From the NCBI GenBank assembly GCA_011037195.1, contig JAAEAF010001522.1, positions 59,725-123,724 of the forward strand: a stretch of DNA of 64,000 nucleotides, in the 5' to 3' direction. Below are positions 43,020-55,009 of the stretch, one piece after another. The position numbers and the translations under genes are program-made. Position 1 is the first letter of the stretch. The number at the start of each line of letters is the position of its first letter. The notes beneath the pieces were generated by a model. The model was not told the DNA's origin and did not search any database. It saw only the letters and a list, made by a program, of their open reading frames with translations. The stretch comes from Triatoma infestans (lineage: Eukaryota > Arthropoda > Insecta > Hemiptera > Reduviidae).

Positions 43020-45845
43020 TGATATTGGAACTAAGTTGGGCGATAATAGATGGAGATGTGGGTTCTGATCACTATGGAATCATTATGGAGACGAGCTTCG
43101 TGTCGGGGGCAACTACAGGGAGTCGGATTAAGCATCCGAGAGCCGGTGGTTGGAATCTCAAAAAGCTAATTGGGAAGAATACTGGTCCCTGATTGGATCA
43201 GAAATTGTAGATTCCTCAGCGTATTCATACAATGCTATTGGTCCCTGATTGGAGCAGAAATTGTAGATTCCTCAGCATATTCATACAATGCAATTATGAG
43301 GATAATAAATTATGCAGCATAAATACAGCACCGTATCTAGGTATACACAATGGCTTTTTATAAAGCCTAATCATAGTGCAAAACCTTGGCGGGATGAAGA
43401 ATGTAATCGAATGAAACGGTTGTGGACTGCCAAAATTATAAAAACTCTCCAACTCTGGAAAGTTATACGGATTCTGAAAAAAAGGGTTACACATCAGAAG
43501 AGAGGTCGCGAGTGAACTTATTGAATTGTCGGATATTTTCATTAAGGACGATTTGGTAAATCGAACATTTCAGTAATGGGAACTAACGAAAGCGTATACA
43601 TCACCTGGGTAGGATAAGATTTATTATCCAATGCGACGAAATCTTCCGCACTTAGCTCTAAAGGTTTTATTAAAAATCTTTAATAAATATGGGACAGCGG
43701 TTCAATAATAGAGGTTTGGAGAATGTACGTAATAATCCTGCTTCTTAAATTGGGAAAAGATCCCAACTCATTTTTATCTTACCGCTCAATTGCTCTATCT
43801 TCATGCGTCTGTAAAACACATGAAAGAATGATAAAGCTAAGGTTAAATTGGAGGCTAGAAGAATATAAAAAGCTTCCCCCATATCACCTGGGTTTCAGAA
43901 AACAACGTAGCGTGTAGGACTATTTGTCAACGAGATGCATTTAAACTTGACGGAAAATAAACATGGCCTATGTAGATATGCATAAAGCTTATGACAACGT
44001 AAATATCGCTCGCTATATTGAAAAAGAAAATGGTGCAAATGGAGTTCCGGGTAGGATTATTATAAATGTAATTAGAATGTTGCAAAGGAGGCTTCTAGTG
44101 ATTAGCAGCGACTCTTTAGGTTACGGGGCCTAGTACTACCAGACTTAAGATCTGCCTAAAGGAGCTGTGCTTTTTAACATATATACATCAGGCTTATGAG
44201 ATAAACTCGGATCGGAAATTATAACTCTCCAGTTTGCAGATGATAACGCTCTACACGGGAGAGGGGTCCATAGAAAAGGCTGTTACAAAAATGAAACGGG
44301 CTATGATGAGACTCAGTGCATGGTGTGGAGAGCTGGGGTTCTGGGTGTCTGCTAATAAAAGTGCGGCCAAAATGTTCAGTAGGAAACGCCATAATAGCAT
44401 CCCGGAAATTATTCAGTTAGGCTTATTTGAGATCTCACATGTAAAGGTTTGTAAAGTGTTAGGACTTTATATCGACCGTAAATTAAAATGGAAGCTCCAC
44501 ATTGAGAAAGTCGCGAAAAGCTGCGAGAAAAATTGAAATATCTTGCAGTATATAGCGCAGTGACTTACGGGTCCCAAAAATAGCACTCCTACTTTACCGG
44601 AACTTAATTTTGTCTAAGTTAGAATATGCTTGCGTTATTAACGGTGATGCCTGTCAATCAGCTTTGGTCAAGTTAGGTAAAATTCAATATAAAGCGGTAC
44701 GTATTTGTTTGGGTACTATGAGATCCACATCCACTAGTATTCTATTGGTGGAGGCTAAAGTGATGCCACTACCACTAAGAAGAGATTTATTAATTGGTAG
44801 ATTCTTGTGTAGAAGGCTGATATCGTTTAACAAGCTGCCTCAAACGGGAATCTCTAGGCAGAATTGGTACCCTCACACAGGTTTTAATACAAAAAGACAG
44901 CCTTTGAGTGTCAGAATGTTTGGATTTATGACTGACATGTATTCCAGACTGACTGCTTTGTATAGGGTCCCGAGGCGATTATTACCTTACAGTATGGCTT
45001 GTTCAGAGTCATATTACGTTCATTTGGATATATATGACAAACTTAAAAACGAATGAGGTGATTGTATGGTTTGGGGGATCAATGCAATGTTTAAGGAGAG
45101 CGGAGGAGAGTGCCAATCCGTAATTCTAGTTTACGCCTGGATCCAGATGGATCTATAGAGTGGTTGGGCCGTATGGGACCCCCAGACTAGCATCTCCAAG
45201 AAGTACAGGCTTTCAAATATTGCCTCAGTTTATACGGCGGAATTGGTAGCTATCTGGAAATCATATGGCAGGCAGATAAGATAAGCCTGGAAAAGGATAT
45301 CACTGTGTTAGTTTTCAGTGACTCAAGAGGTGCCCTTCAGAAGATAAAATGTGAAGTAATAGACCCCATACTCATAGAAATAGCGAATAGTTTGGAGAAT
45401 GCTGCAGGAAGGATACATTTAGTTTGGATCAAAGAGCATGCCGCGATCCAAGGAAATGAATGTCGAATCGTATATGTCGATATCCAGGCAAAAGATGCTA
45501 TTAAGTTGGGTGAAGAAATTCCGGTTACTAGTTTGGTATAATGCTCTAAAAAATCAGTATTACAATTATGGCAGACCCAATATGAAAATCAATATACAGG
45601 CAAATATTATTCAGACATACAGGCTCTTATCCCTTGTAAACCTTTGTTTGAAGAGTAGGATGGGGAAAGGCATTTTATACCAGGATAATGCGATTATCTA
45701 TAACCTCACCAAGCCGCACCTTTATAAAATATACATTGTAAATAGTCCCTGATGTGAATGCGGTAACGGGGAGGATGGCGATTCTGAAGGGAGTGTTCCT
45801 ATTTACTTTTGGGCAGTCCAATATCTGTTCGATTTTTGGTTTCAG
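43020..45845 (+). pseudogene. I-group LINE with endonuclease, RT and RNase H, heavily decayed
   Basis: In order: the endonuclease C-terminus with the GSDHYGI motif near 43062; a linker with KPWRDEECNRMKRLW at 43381; the RT N-terminus with LKLGKDPNSFLSYRSIALSS at 43750 and YHLGFRKQRS; motif A YVDMHKAYDNV near 43965; FADDN (motif C) near 44237; the thumb with CKVLGLYIDRKLKW at 44452; KLEYACVINGDACQSAL from 44616 and LLVEAKVMPLPLRRDLL; then RNase H traces FSDSRGALQKI at 45314 and LVWIKEHAAIQGNE at 45418. Catalytic Asp residues of motifs A and C survive, but the frame is broken at least ten times. An internal 56-bp tandem duplication lies at 43185-43296. It ends where the next LINE begins on the other strand. 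Confidence 0.87.
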
Positions 45846-46700
45846 TGTGAAACACCTTCGTCATCCAATCCGGCACAAGTCATTAGGTGGGCAGCATCCA
45901 TTTCCACACCGCTGTCACATAGCGGACAGGTCGAAGATGATTTAACTCCTATTCGACGGACGTGGGCTTGGTAGTCGTGCCCAGTGGCCAGTCGGAAATT
46001 CGCCGTGAAGTCAGTGCGTGGAAGGTCATGGAGAGGCAATTTGGTCTTGTTTATAAATTCTTCCATCTTCTTCCTGTAGCTGTATTTTTCCAGACGATAT
46101 CTACCTTTTTTTCATTTTATGATTTATTTCTCTAATCGCCTGGTGAGATCTTACTGGGTCTCAGGCTGCGGAAGCTGGCTGGCAACCTTCCTTCGCTAGA
46201 CTGACTACATGCTCGTTGCCCAGAATATCGCAGTGGCTAGGCACCCACTGGAGAACAACCCTCTATCCTTCTAATATAAACTGGCTAATATTAATAGTGT
46301 TAACTAAACCTCATGCATCCGCACTACTAATGGCTAGGGCGAGCATGGCGGTTTGAGAGTCCACGAAGAACACGACTTGCGTCTTATCGAGGCATTTGCT
46401 GCCGAGCTTTATTGCTGCCTCCTTTACAGCGGTAATTTCAGTCTCAAAATTTGTGGAACTTCTTCCCACTGGCACGCTGCCTTCAAATATTCCAGTACAA
46501 CTGAAACTAGCACCTGTGGTTGAATTAAGGGAATTAGCAGTGCCATCAGTATAAACATGCACATTTAACTCTTGATGTTTTAAACTTTTTAACCGAACTG
46601 TCCGAGTATATACGATTTCCTTGTAGCGCAAAAACCATATTGGCACAAAAGAAAGCGCTTTTTTGCATATATAATTTCATCAAAGGGAATAAAAAAAAAA
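45845..46700 (-). pseudogene. LINE RNase H and zinc-knuckle C-terminus, second element
   Basis: On the minus strand, HVYTDGTANS near 46560, NFETEITAVKEAA near 46450 and FVDSQTAMLALA near 46350 carry the first three RNase H acidic residues. VLQWVPSHCDILGNE follows near 46240, but the fourth Asp (usually in ADxLAK) is replaced (HVVSLAK). After a stop the end reads FRLATGHDYQAHVRRIGV and CPLCDSGVEMDAAHL, a CCHC-type knuckle, finishing at 45845. It belongs to a different LINE lineage from the element next to it. Upstream of about 46700 the frame is lost. Confidence 0.85.
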
Positions 46701-46809
46701 TATAATTCGGATTAGGAATTATAGTATCTTTCTGTATACTTAGTTCTGTGTACATTTCACCCATACTAGACACCAAACAACATACTATATATACAAAGGC
46801 ATTAACCAT

Positions 46810-47154
46810 AAAATTGATTCAGATATGACATGGCAAAAAGACTAAGAACAAAAGCCGCATCGTTCAAGACACCCTTATCTTTGTAAGGAGAATGAAGAAG
46901 GGAAAGAGGGTGCAGCAGCCTTATGAAAGATTAAAAGAGACATGTTTTAATTAAAACACAAGGCTGGTTTTTTCCAGCACATTGGCAGTTGGAGGCAATT
47001 AGAAGCCAAAAGTAGATATTAATGTCAATATGTTGGTTTTTCCGGCCCTCAAAAACAAAATAACTGGTTAAAGCAAAAACAGGCACCCTGCATCACAAAA
47101 TAAATAAATGAATAAAATATATGGTTTCACCATCCACACAATATTAATAACATT
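46810..47154. other. No gene recognised
   Basis: Unassigned sequence ending in an AT-rich stretch, ATAAATAAATGAATAAA, that could be an old retroposon tail. Confidence 0.4.
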
Positions 47155-47765
47155 AGCAGCATCGACAGGATTCCAGATTTGAAGAAAATAGGCTAAGTGA
47201 GGTGGGATTTTACAGAATAGGTTTTTAGAGTTTTTTGGCATTTTCTCGAAAACATAGGATTTCCTTTAAACTTGGGATGCTTGCTGCACAGATAGAAACA
47301 TATCACTTATATTCCTAATATTTTTCAGAAAAAATTGATTTTAGAATTCAAAAACGTATTCTAAGCATGTTGCAACTGTCATAATGGACAGATACCGTTT
47401 GCATTTTTTTTAGAATATTCTTTTCAGTAAAAGTAATATTATTACAGATCTCATGTGTGAAATGGGTACGAAGTTTTGAATAAAATCATTGTAGCCATTT
47501 GCGAGAAAATCGCAAAAACTGAAAAATTTATTACGTCTATTGAATAATTTTGGATACCCAAACGGAATGCACCATGATTTTTCGTTTTTGAGTTGTGCTA
47601 TTCTCTACAAATAAAAATACAGAGAGAGAGATAAATGACATTTTCTAAAAACTACTTTTTCGGATTAGGAAACAATAAATCGTGATATCTAGTGAAAACT
47701 TGATTTCGCAAAATTCGACAAGTTCGCAAGTCTTTCTTTACCAGCAATAAGAGAAAGTAAAAATG
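47155..47765 (-). repeat. Dispersed repeat copy
   Basis: Inner modules (TTTCTCGAAAACATAGGATT, CTTTAAACTTGGGATGCTTG, CATTTGCGAGAAAATCG) are followed by a minus-strand head module ending in CAATAAGAGAAAGTAAA at 47748-47764. It is close in sequence to 60.40-60.60 kb. Confidence 0.7.
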
Positions 47766-48004
47766 ATCATTTGCTCATCATACACATACTTGCGTAGCTA
47801 AGAGATCAAATAATCGCAGGGATAATGTACCTTTCTTAGATAGAATACAATAAGTTTATTTACAAATCAAATCATAAAAACAATATAACTGAAAGAAAGA
47901 GGTATCAGACTCCTGTGCCTATATACCCTCTACAATATTTCCTATTTACAACAATTAAAATAAACAATAGATTATATTAAGGAAAAAATAAACTAAAAAA
48001 AACT

Positions 48005-49915
48005 TTATCTACACAATAAATTAAGGCGAAATATGCTTAAGCCTCTTATGCATATATTTTCTATATAATTCAAAGAACTTAGATTGTAGTTAACAATGTT
48101 TGCTATATGAGTATAGGGACTGTTTTCGCAAGAGGTGATGAATTTTTGTGTAAGATTATAAAAAAAATTAATCGCTGGCATGCATATGATCGATAGGTGT
48201 CCATCTGGGAAAAGATCCAATCAATCTGAGACATTTGTTTTGGATTCTTTGTAATTTTCCATAATTAGTAGGACAAGTGTTTGACCAGACAGTTGCCGCG
48301 TATAATAAAATTGAACATATGTACAGATACTATATTCATTTTTTGTTCAGAAAATTCAGGTTAGAATTTCTGCTTTAGAGTGGAAATAGGCTGCACATGA
48401 CGCCTACAGATTTGTCACATACTGTATTAACATGTTCTGTGAACGTCAGCTTTGAGTCTAACACCAGCCCGGGATATTTAACTTCTTGGACCAAGGAAGG
48501 GTGTTTTCATTAACTCTGACAAAATGGGTCAGTTGTGGCCTCCCGTATAAAATTGCTTCATTCTTTGTATTATTTGCCCTAATTCTCCGTTTTTTAAAGT
48601 AATCAAAGCTTTTTTGAACTGCTATGGACAAATGGTTGGCTATTGTGTCAACACGGAAAGAGGATATAGTGTAGGCAATATCGTCAGCGAACAGACAGCA
48701 GTTTGATTTTAACTTTAATTTAGCTATGTCATCGATAAAAATATTGAACAGTGTTGGCCCCAGAACCGAGCCTTGGGCCAACTGCAATTGACCTTTCACC
48801 TGAAAAAGAACTACCGAGAGCGACACGGAATTTTCTAGTAGTTAAGTAGCTTTTGACAAAATAAATTAAATATCTGGGCAAGTTGTATTGGATTAATTTG
48901 TAGATAAGGTCATCGTGCCAAACACAATCGAAGGCCTTTTCTACATCTATCAAAGCCATCCCTGTAGGTTTGTTCAAATTGAAATTGTGCTGAATCAAGT
49001 CAATTACTCTAGCAACTGTGCAGTAGTCGAGAGCTTAAGGCCGGAAACCAAACTGACAAGATGACAGTAAACTATTACAGTCAATGACTGAGGTTAGCCG
49101 ATTTAGGATAACTTTCTCAGTCAGTTTACTAAAGACAAGGGAGTAGGGAGATCCGTCGGTAACTACTAAGTAATGATGAATCCTTACCGGGTTTAGGAAT
49201 AACAATTATTTTTGCAGTATTTCATATTTCAGGAAAATGGCCAAACATCATTTCGTGATTAATTATTTTAGTGAGGTGGATTAGACACTTTTTTTGACAT
49301 TTTTTCTACAATTTAAAAAAAGAAATGTTTCCTACAAAGTCACTATAAAAATGATTTTCCCTGTTAAATCTTTTTTTGTCATCTGGGACATTTTAGTTTC
49401 TGGCACGATTTTTTCCGGCTAAGTCTTGGATTATTTCTTGACATGTTACGTTAGGTGGTAAGTTTCTAAGTACTTAAGTGTGGTTGATTTCATCTTTAAG
49501 TGTGCAGGTATGATATTCAAGTTTGGCAGATGCTACTTCGATTATAATTTTGTTATAATCTTCTTTACATTTTGTAAAAAATATTAACCTATTGCTCTAC
49601 ATTTCACATCGAACTCTTGTTTACGGGCAGCTTTTAAATTTTTGAGGGCCTCAGAATGATTTTTAATGTGACTATATACCACAATAGGTGGTATTTTAAC
49701 GTTCTTTTTCAAAGTATGAGTTTTATTGGTTGCAATGGGCTGAGGAGTACTGTTCTCATCCATGCTTTCTATGTCGGAAAGTGGCCCAAAATTATTGGCA
49801 GCACTTACGGTAATTTCGAAAGCAGTATTATCGGTTTTACGTTTTTCATTTTCAGAATTGAAGGTTCCGACTCTTCATTAATTTTGTCGGCCGTAATATT
49901 GTTGGTGAAATGCCA
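48005..49915 (-). pseudogene. Jockey-like LINE with an internal deletion, decayed
   Basis: Reading the minus strand from 49915: a gag-like stretch (TLKDEINHT, NLPPNVTCQEIIQDL near 49470), then directly the RT N-terminus (IINHEMMFGHFPEI, IVIPKPGKDSSLLSSYR near 49180), CQFGFR near 49050, motif A ALIDVEKAFDCVW near 48940, motif B SVLGPTLFNIFIDDIAK near 48750, motif C CLFADDIAYT near 48690, then VKYPGLVLDSKLTFTEHV near 48460 and a C-terminal frame to 48005. The endonuclease that should lie between gag and RT is absent, suggesting an internal deletion. Several stops and frameshifts. The catalytic Asp residues of motifs A and C are retained. Confidence 0.82.
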
Positions 49916-49931
49916 CTAAGTGGCATTTTAC
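49905..49931. repeat. Short perfect hairpin at the LINE edge
   Basis: AAATGCCACT and AGTGGCATTT pair perfectly around a single A. The hairpin coincides with the apparent 5' limit of the LINE on the minus strand. Confidence 0.6.
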
Positions 49932-50195
49932 TTATTTAGCACCACTGATATTTTAAGAAAATAAAAATGAAAATGAAGAAAAAGAAATAAAAAAATTAAA
50001 TTAAAATAAAATGAATTAGAAATTGATGAAGAAAGCATTATACTGTAACACAAAGTTGCAACAGCTAAACAGTTCAAAGAATATTAGGCACTTAGTAGGA
50101 ACACTAGACATGTGAACGTAACTAATGTCAACACAATACTGCATGTATATCTTAAATTTGTCAGAGTTAATGTAGCATCATAAATTTACAGAAAA
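49932..50195. other. No gene recognised
   Basis: Very A-rich sequence at 49955-50030, then unassigned DNA. Confidence 0.4.
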
Positions 50196-51540
50196 ATCTG
50201 GTGTGAAACATTCACACAACTCTCTCTTACTGCAGTTAAAACAAACTGTAATTGACAAATTTTCTCCAAACTTATAATTGTTACTAAATGTTCATTTGCA
50301 TTCAGTTTCATATATCAATGGGAGAATGCAAACTTAATAAAATGATTTGTTTGGAGGAAAGCGTTAGCCTCCTCCTACTCCCCACACCAATATTTCTCTA
50401 AATGAACTTTCTCGGAAAAAAGTTTAGTCAAAAGTGATAGATCTCTGTATTCTCACTTTGTACCACATTTAATGCACTCCGATGGTTTTTTATGGAGAAA
50501 ACCGCGAAAACTGAAAAAAAACTGTTCAGTAAAAACATACTTCCGGTTAACCGATTTTCTTCAAACTCAAAATATTGGGAACATATTTGATTCTATTTTA
50601 ATTATATAATAACTTGAAATAGCACTTTGCAGAAAAACATAACCCCACCTCTTCCCCAAAAGCCCCCTTAAATGAGTTTACCCAGAGAAATGTCTCAACT
50701 AAAATAAGCTCTTTACATGTGTAGTTCACAGACCTAGTTTAAAGAAAATCGTTGGAGCCGTTTTAGAGAAAATAGCAGAAAACTGAAAAATATTCCGTTC
50801 ATATGATTTTTCTTAAACTCGCAATTTTGACAACATTTTAATTTTAATTAATATTATTTAGATGATAGTGTGTTCGTAAGAATAACTGATACACTGGTTT
50901 TGAAAAACATATGTTTATTTTATTATATCGATTAGGAGCTCTTACTATAATGTATGGTGCTTCTTAGACGTTTACTAACCGACTGACTGTTATAAAATAA
51001 AAAGGAGCTCCCCTCTTATTTCCTACATCCTTACCATTTCCTTTAAGTGGTAAAGTATGGTAAAAGCGGATGTTAGAAAATGTGTGCGAATTAAATCCTT
51101 AATTATGTAATAAAGTGAAATGGCACTTTAGAGAAAAACCTAAAACCCCACCCTTTCCTTCAAAAGTGCTCTTAAATGAATCTTTAAAGAAAAAAGTTGT
51201 AGCTCTTTGTATGTGAGGTTGATACATCAAGTTTAAAGAAAATCGTTGAAGCCGTTTTCGAGAAAATTGCAAAAATTGGAAAAACCCTGAATTGGATTTC
51301 GCCCTAAATCTTCGGGTCTGATGAGGTGGCAGTACGTAAATGAAATACCAGGTTTGAGCTTCCTGCGACTTTTGGTTTTTGAGATGTTCTGCTCACCCAT
51401 ACAGTACAGTCCCTAAAAACATTGGTTTCGTATTCAGGGGATTTCAAAACATGTATTTCCGGTGGAAAATCAATTTTGAAACTCTGTCACGATCGCCACT
51501 ACTTCCTCTTATTGTTATTAGTAAGAGAAAGTAAAATTAA
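50196..51540. repeat. Long dispersed repeat copy with internal subrepeats
   Basis: It opens with AAAAATCTGGTGTGAAACAT and CTCTCTTACTGCAGTTAAAA. Three inner subrepeats follow at about 50494, 50755 and 51250 (GTTTTCGAGAAAATTGC-like, each followed by an ACCGATTTTCTTCAAACT-like stretch). It closes with a minus-strand head module (GGGGATTTCAAAACATGT, TTTCCGGTGG, CACGATCGCC) and TTAGTAAGAGAAAGTAAAA. This is one of the most complete copies. Confidence 0.75.
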
Positions 51541-52429
51541 AAGAAGAAATGCCTAATTTAACAATTTTTTTTTTTTTAAAAAGAAGATTAATATTTTAAT
51601 CTTGTAGTAAAGTAAAAATAAATCTGAATGCGATAAAAAGAATTAATTCTCAACCAGAGCAGAAATATTATAAATGTACATTTATATCATGAGGTGCAAC
51701 TGTTTATAGCATTGTTTTCAGATCGGTCTTTACTAGCGGTCCATAAATAGGAGCCCCAGCCTACGTTGCTCTGTTGTGAACATGAGTAACGGGAAGGCGG
51801 CGACGGCAACCGCCACCCACCCCCTTACTGTACCGCCTCTGAGGGCAGAAATAGCACTCCCTTCCCCAAGCGAGGAGATTGTTGGGCAAGTCCCGTTGTG
51901 TACCACGTGCTCAGACTTGTATTAGGTCTTGGACTGGAAGTAAACTCTAGCAACGTACTTTGGGCACTCTTTAGTATAGTATTGTATAGTTGAAGACGAA
52001 CGTCATGTTGCAAATGGAGTTGCCGGATAGGTATGTAATATTTAATTTTTCTTATATAATTTTTATTTCACATGTTGATATTGTATACATTTTTAAAAAA
52101 CAATTGTAGAGCAAAATTGGCTTAAGTATCTGATTTTTGTTACAAAAATTACATGTTTTGTTGTAGTGATTAGTTATTTCAATTTGTTGATTTGGGAATT
52201 ACTCTTAAATAATGCGCGTGGATCTCAGATGCATTGTGCTCTAAATTCTGCTGATCTTAAATTTAAAAATAATCGAAAGTAATTATGATAATTATACATT
52301 TGTATATACATATATATTGTGAGAATCGAAAAACTAGTTCCTAAATTTAAATTCTTTCATCCGTACAATATAATTCTTTTTCAGCCTCATCGATTTCTAG
52401 GCAACTAGCACCTAATTAGTTAAATATAA
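51541..52429. other. Unassigned; a 300-bp GC-rich island at 51720-52020
   Basis: The island contains CCATAAATAGGAGCCCC, a TATA-like sequence, then an ATG at 51781 in a GC-rich open stretch (GGCGGCGACGGCAACCGCC) that stops after about 45 codons. A minus-strand frame of 62 codons overlaps. It could be part of a long terminal repeat, a transposon end or a 5' exon. I cannot decide. The flanks are AT-rich. Confidence 0.35.
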
Positions 52430-53621
52430 AAAAAATCTGATGTGAAACACTCACAAGATTTATTCATTATATTATTCCTAAAATAATCTTAGCTATTATT
52501 TATTTGTAATTAACATTGTATAGCCCTGGCCAGTTCACTAAAATAACAGAACAAAGCCATAAATCATACTACCCAAGAAACACCCAAAACTAGATTTTCC
52601 TGGAGAAATGTTTTAAATAAAAGTGATCGGTCCGCTTGTGTGTGAAAAGCTTTCAAATTTAAAGAAACCCATTTTCCAGAAAATTATAAAAAAAGTGGAA
52701 AATTCAATTAATAAATCGACTACTTCCTTCCGATTGTAGGATTTTGACAGATAACTTTCTGCTGGACCCACTGGTATTACCCAAATGGAATTTCAAATCT
52801 TAGCTCCCTGCAATTTATCATATTTGAATAATGTTATTCTCATAAAAAACATTTCTTTCTGAAACTCAGGATACTTCTGGTATATCTTGTATATCCTATA
52901 AACACAAAGAAAACTTGACAGCAATGAAATACTTCTATCTTAAAACGGAAAGGTTAAAAAAATAAGTTATAATTAATGTGTGATCAGGAGTTTTGCCATT
53001 TCATGAGCAAGATGTTGCAGGATTTATATTCAAATTATAAGTATTACTTCGTTGGCATTTCATCATAACTCTTTTAAAACATTTTTAAAGTAGAAATCGT
53101 TGTTTACTATTATAAATTTACTTCTCGTTAAGTCTTGCGAATGTAATATGCCTAATATCCAATATTACATTCGCATCACTTTTTTCGAAATACATACATA
53201 TTTTGACGTCCTTTGAGTACGAAAAAAATGATTGTTTCGAAATTTATCTTTCTGTTACGTATTGTCTGTATAAATGTGTGCGCATGCGCGCATGTGAATC
53301 CCAGCATTTTCCTCTGTATTTTTCTTAACTTTTTCAAAAATGGCTCCAAAGATTTTCTTTAAACTTGGTGAATCAACTATAAATATATAAAGATCTAAAA
53401 AATTTAATTCATTTTTCCGAGAAAATTGATTTTAGAACAATTGTGGTGACGTAGCGTTGGTTTCAATGAAAAGGCCATTTCTTGACATTGTATGGTATTT
53501 AAATGATTTTGTTTTAACGAGAAAAACAAAGTTTAAATAAGTCAGCATTCTGAATGAATGGATTTTTCATTTTTACCCATTTTTCTCGAAACATAATTTG
53601 TTTATATGCCGAATGGCAGTT
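52430..53621. repeat. Degenerate dispersed-repeat copies
   Basis: It starts with AAAATCTGATGTGAAACACT and continues with GGAGAAATGTTTTAAATAAAA (two adjoining pieces), CATTTTCCAGAAAATTATAA and similar inner modules to about 53620. A short inverted piece, TGCGAATGTAATATGCC with ATATTACATTCGCA, lies at 53127-53176. Confidence 0.6.
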
Positions 53622-53905
53622 AAACTGTCAGTTTAACTTCTTTAAAAGAGCCATATTTTCAGAAGATCCCACATTTTGCAATGGTGGATCACTGAATCAT
53701 CAACCAGCAATCCCCTTTAGGCGGTAAGATAGTGGATAGATAGTACGGACAGACTGTCTACTTTAAAGTGTGCTATTTCAATTCTGTTTGTTTTCTCTGG
53801 CTGCTGTTAGGGAAGTAAGTTTTTGTTTTTTCATTAGAAATCCATGTTTTGATATGCTGGATGCGGTATAAATGATTTTAGCGAATGGTGTGATTTGTGT
53901 TTGTG
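53622..53905 (+). repeat. Duplicated segment, uninterrupted copy
   Basis: About 285 bp repeated at 54269-54404 plus 54784-54925 with about 97% identity. It runs from AAACTGTCAGTTTAACTT through CCCCTTTAGGCGGTAAG to the dispersed-repeat head module (AGAAATCCATGTTTTGAT). Confidence 0.9.
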
Positions 53906-54268
53906 TGTATTTGTGTTTATATATCTTCAGAAGAGTAGTTATTGTTCTTGAATTCGATGTATGTAAAAATTTGGATTAATCTCATCAGGTTCTTTCAGCG
54001 TTTTCTAAAAATTAAATAGCCATCTATTTGGAAAGGGGTGATATTTACAAGTTTGGGAAATCTGAAAGGTAGGAGGGTCAGCTTCCAAAGGAGAAGTTCA
54101 CCGGGCTATCTCTAAGGTGACGAAGCCTACTGCATAATCCACATTTCAGTATTAGAGATATTTCCCAACATAAGGAGATCTAGAACCATTGTCAAAAATG
54201 GAAACATTTCCCAAGGTCAAGATAACTTGTATCACATAAATTCTGCATTTGGTGAAATTGCAACTTCG

Positions 54269-54925
54269 AAACTGTCAGTTTAACTTCTTTAAAAGAGTCA
54301 TATTTTCAGAAGATCCCACATTTTGCAATGGTGGATCACTGAATCATCAACCAGCAATCCCCTTTAGGCGGTAAGCTAGTGGATAGATAGTACAGACAGA
54401 CTGTAAATGTATAGTATAACAATACTTTTATTGGATAAAATTTCGCTGACTCTGTACTTGAAGACAGAAACCACAATTATTAAAAAATAGGGTGCGAGGA
54501 TTGAAATGTGTTTCATCATAAAAAGTGTCCACCTTATTTTCTGCTGGGGAAAAGTAAAAAGAAAGAGAATGTCCAGTGTCCAAGCCACTTAGATCTCTTG
54601 AATAAGCAAATCTAGATTCCTTCTTGAGGTGTTTCAAGCTAAAATCTCGGCCAGGCACATTTTTTCCTCAAAGGATGCAGCGAAAAGCAATATTTGAAAG
54701 CACGACGGGTGATAAAACCCTATTTGACAAAGTAGGTAATCGGTTCAGTCACTCATCGGCCTAGTTATCATTGGGAATTAAATCTACTTTAAAGTGTGCT
54801 ATTTCAATTCTGTTTGTTTTCTCTGACTGCTGTTAGGGAAGTAAGTTTTTGTTTTTTCATTAGAAATCCATGTTTTGATGTGCTGGATGCGATAAAAATG
54901 ATTTTAGCGAATGGTGTGTATTTGT
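54269..54925 (+). repeat. Duplicated segment, copy interrupted by 379 bp
   Basis: The first half ends at 54404 (AGACAGACTGT) and the second resumes at 54784 (CTACTTTAAAGTG). In the other copy these are directly joined at 53756/53757. The 379 bp between have no match elsewhere in the window. Confidence 0.9.
54405..54783. other. 379-bp segment present in only one of the two duplicates
   Basis: On the minus strand it is open for 77 codons (54658-54428, GRDFSLKHLKKE, FYFSPAENKVDTFYDETHF) and ends with AATAAAAG close to its boundary, which gives it the look of an mRNA 3' end. There is no A tail and no clear target-site duplication. It may be an insertion in this copy or a deletion from the other. 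I recognise no protein family. Confidence 0.5.
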
Positions 54926-55009
54926 GTTTAAACAGAATAACGAAAATTCGCAAAAAGAACAATCTTGCTATTATGTTCAATTACCATTATTGTATCTGAC
55001 AGGAAGGTC

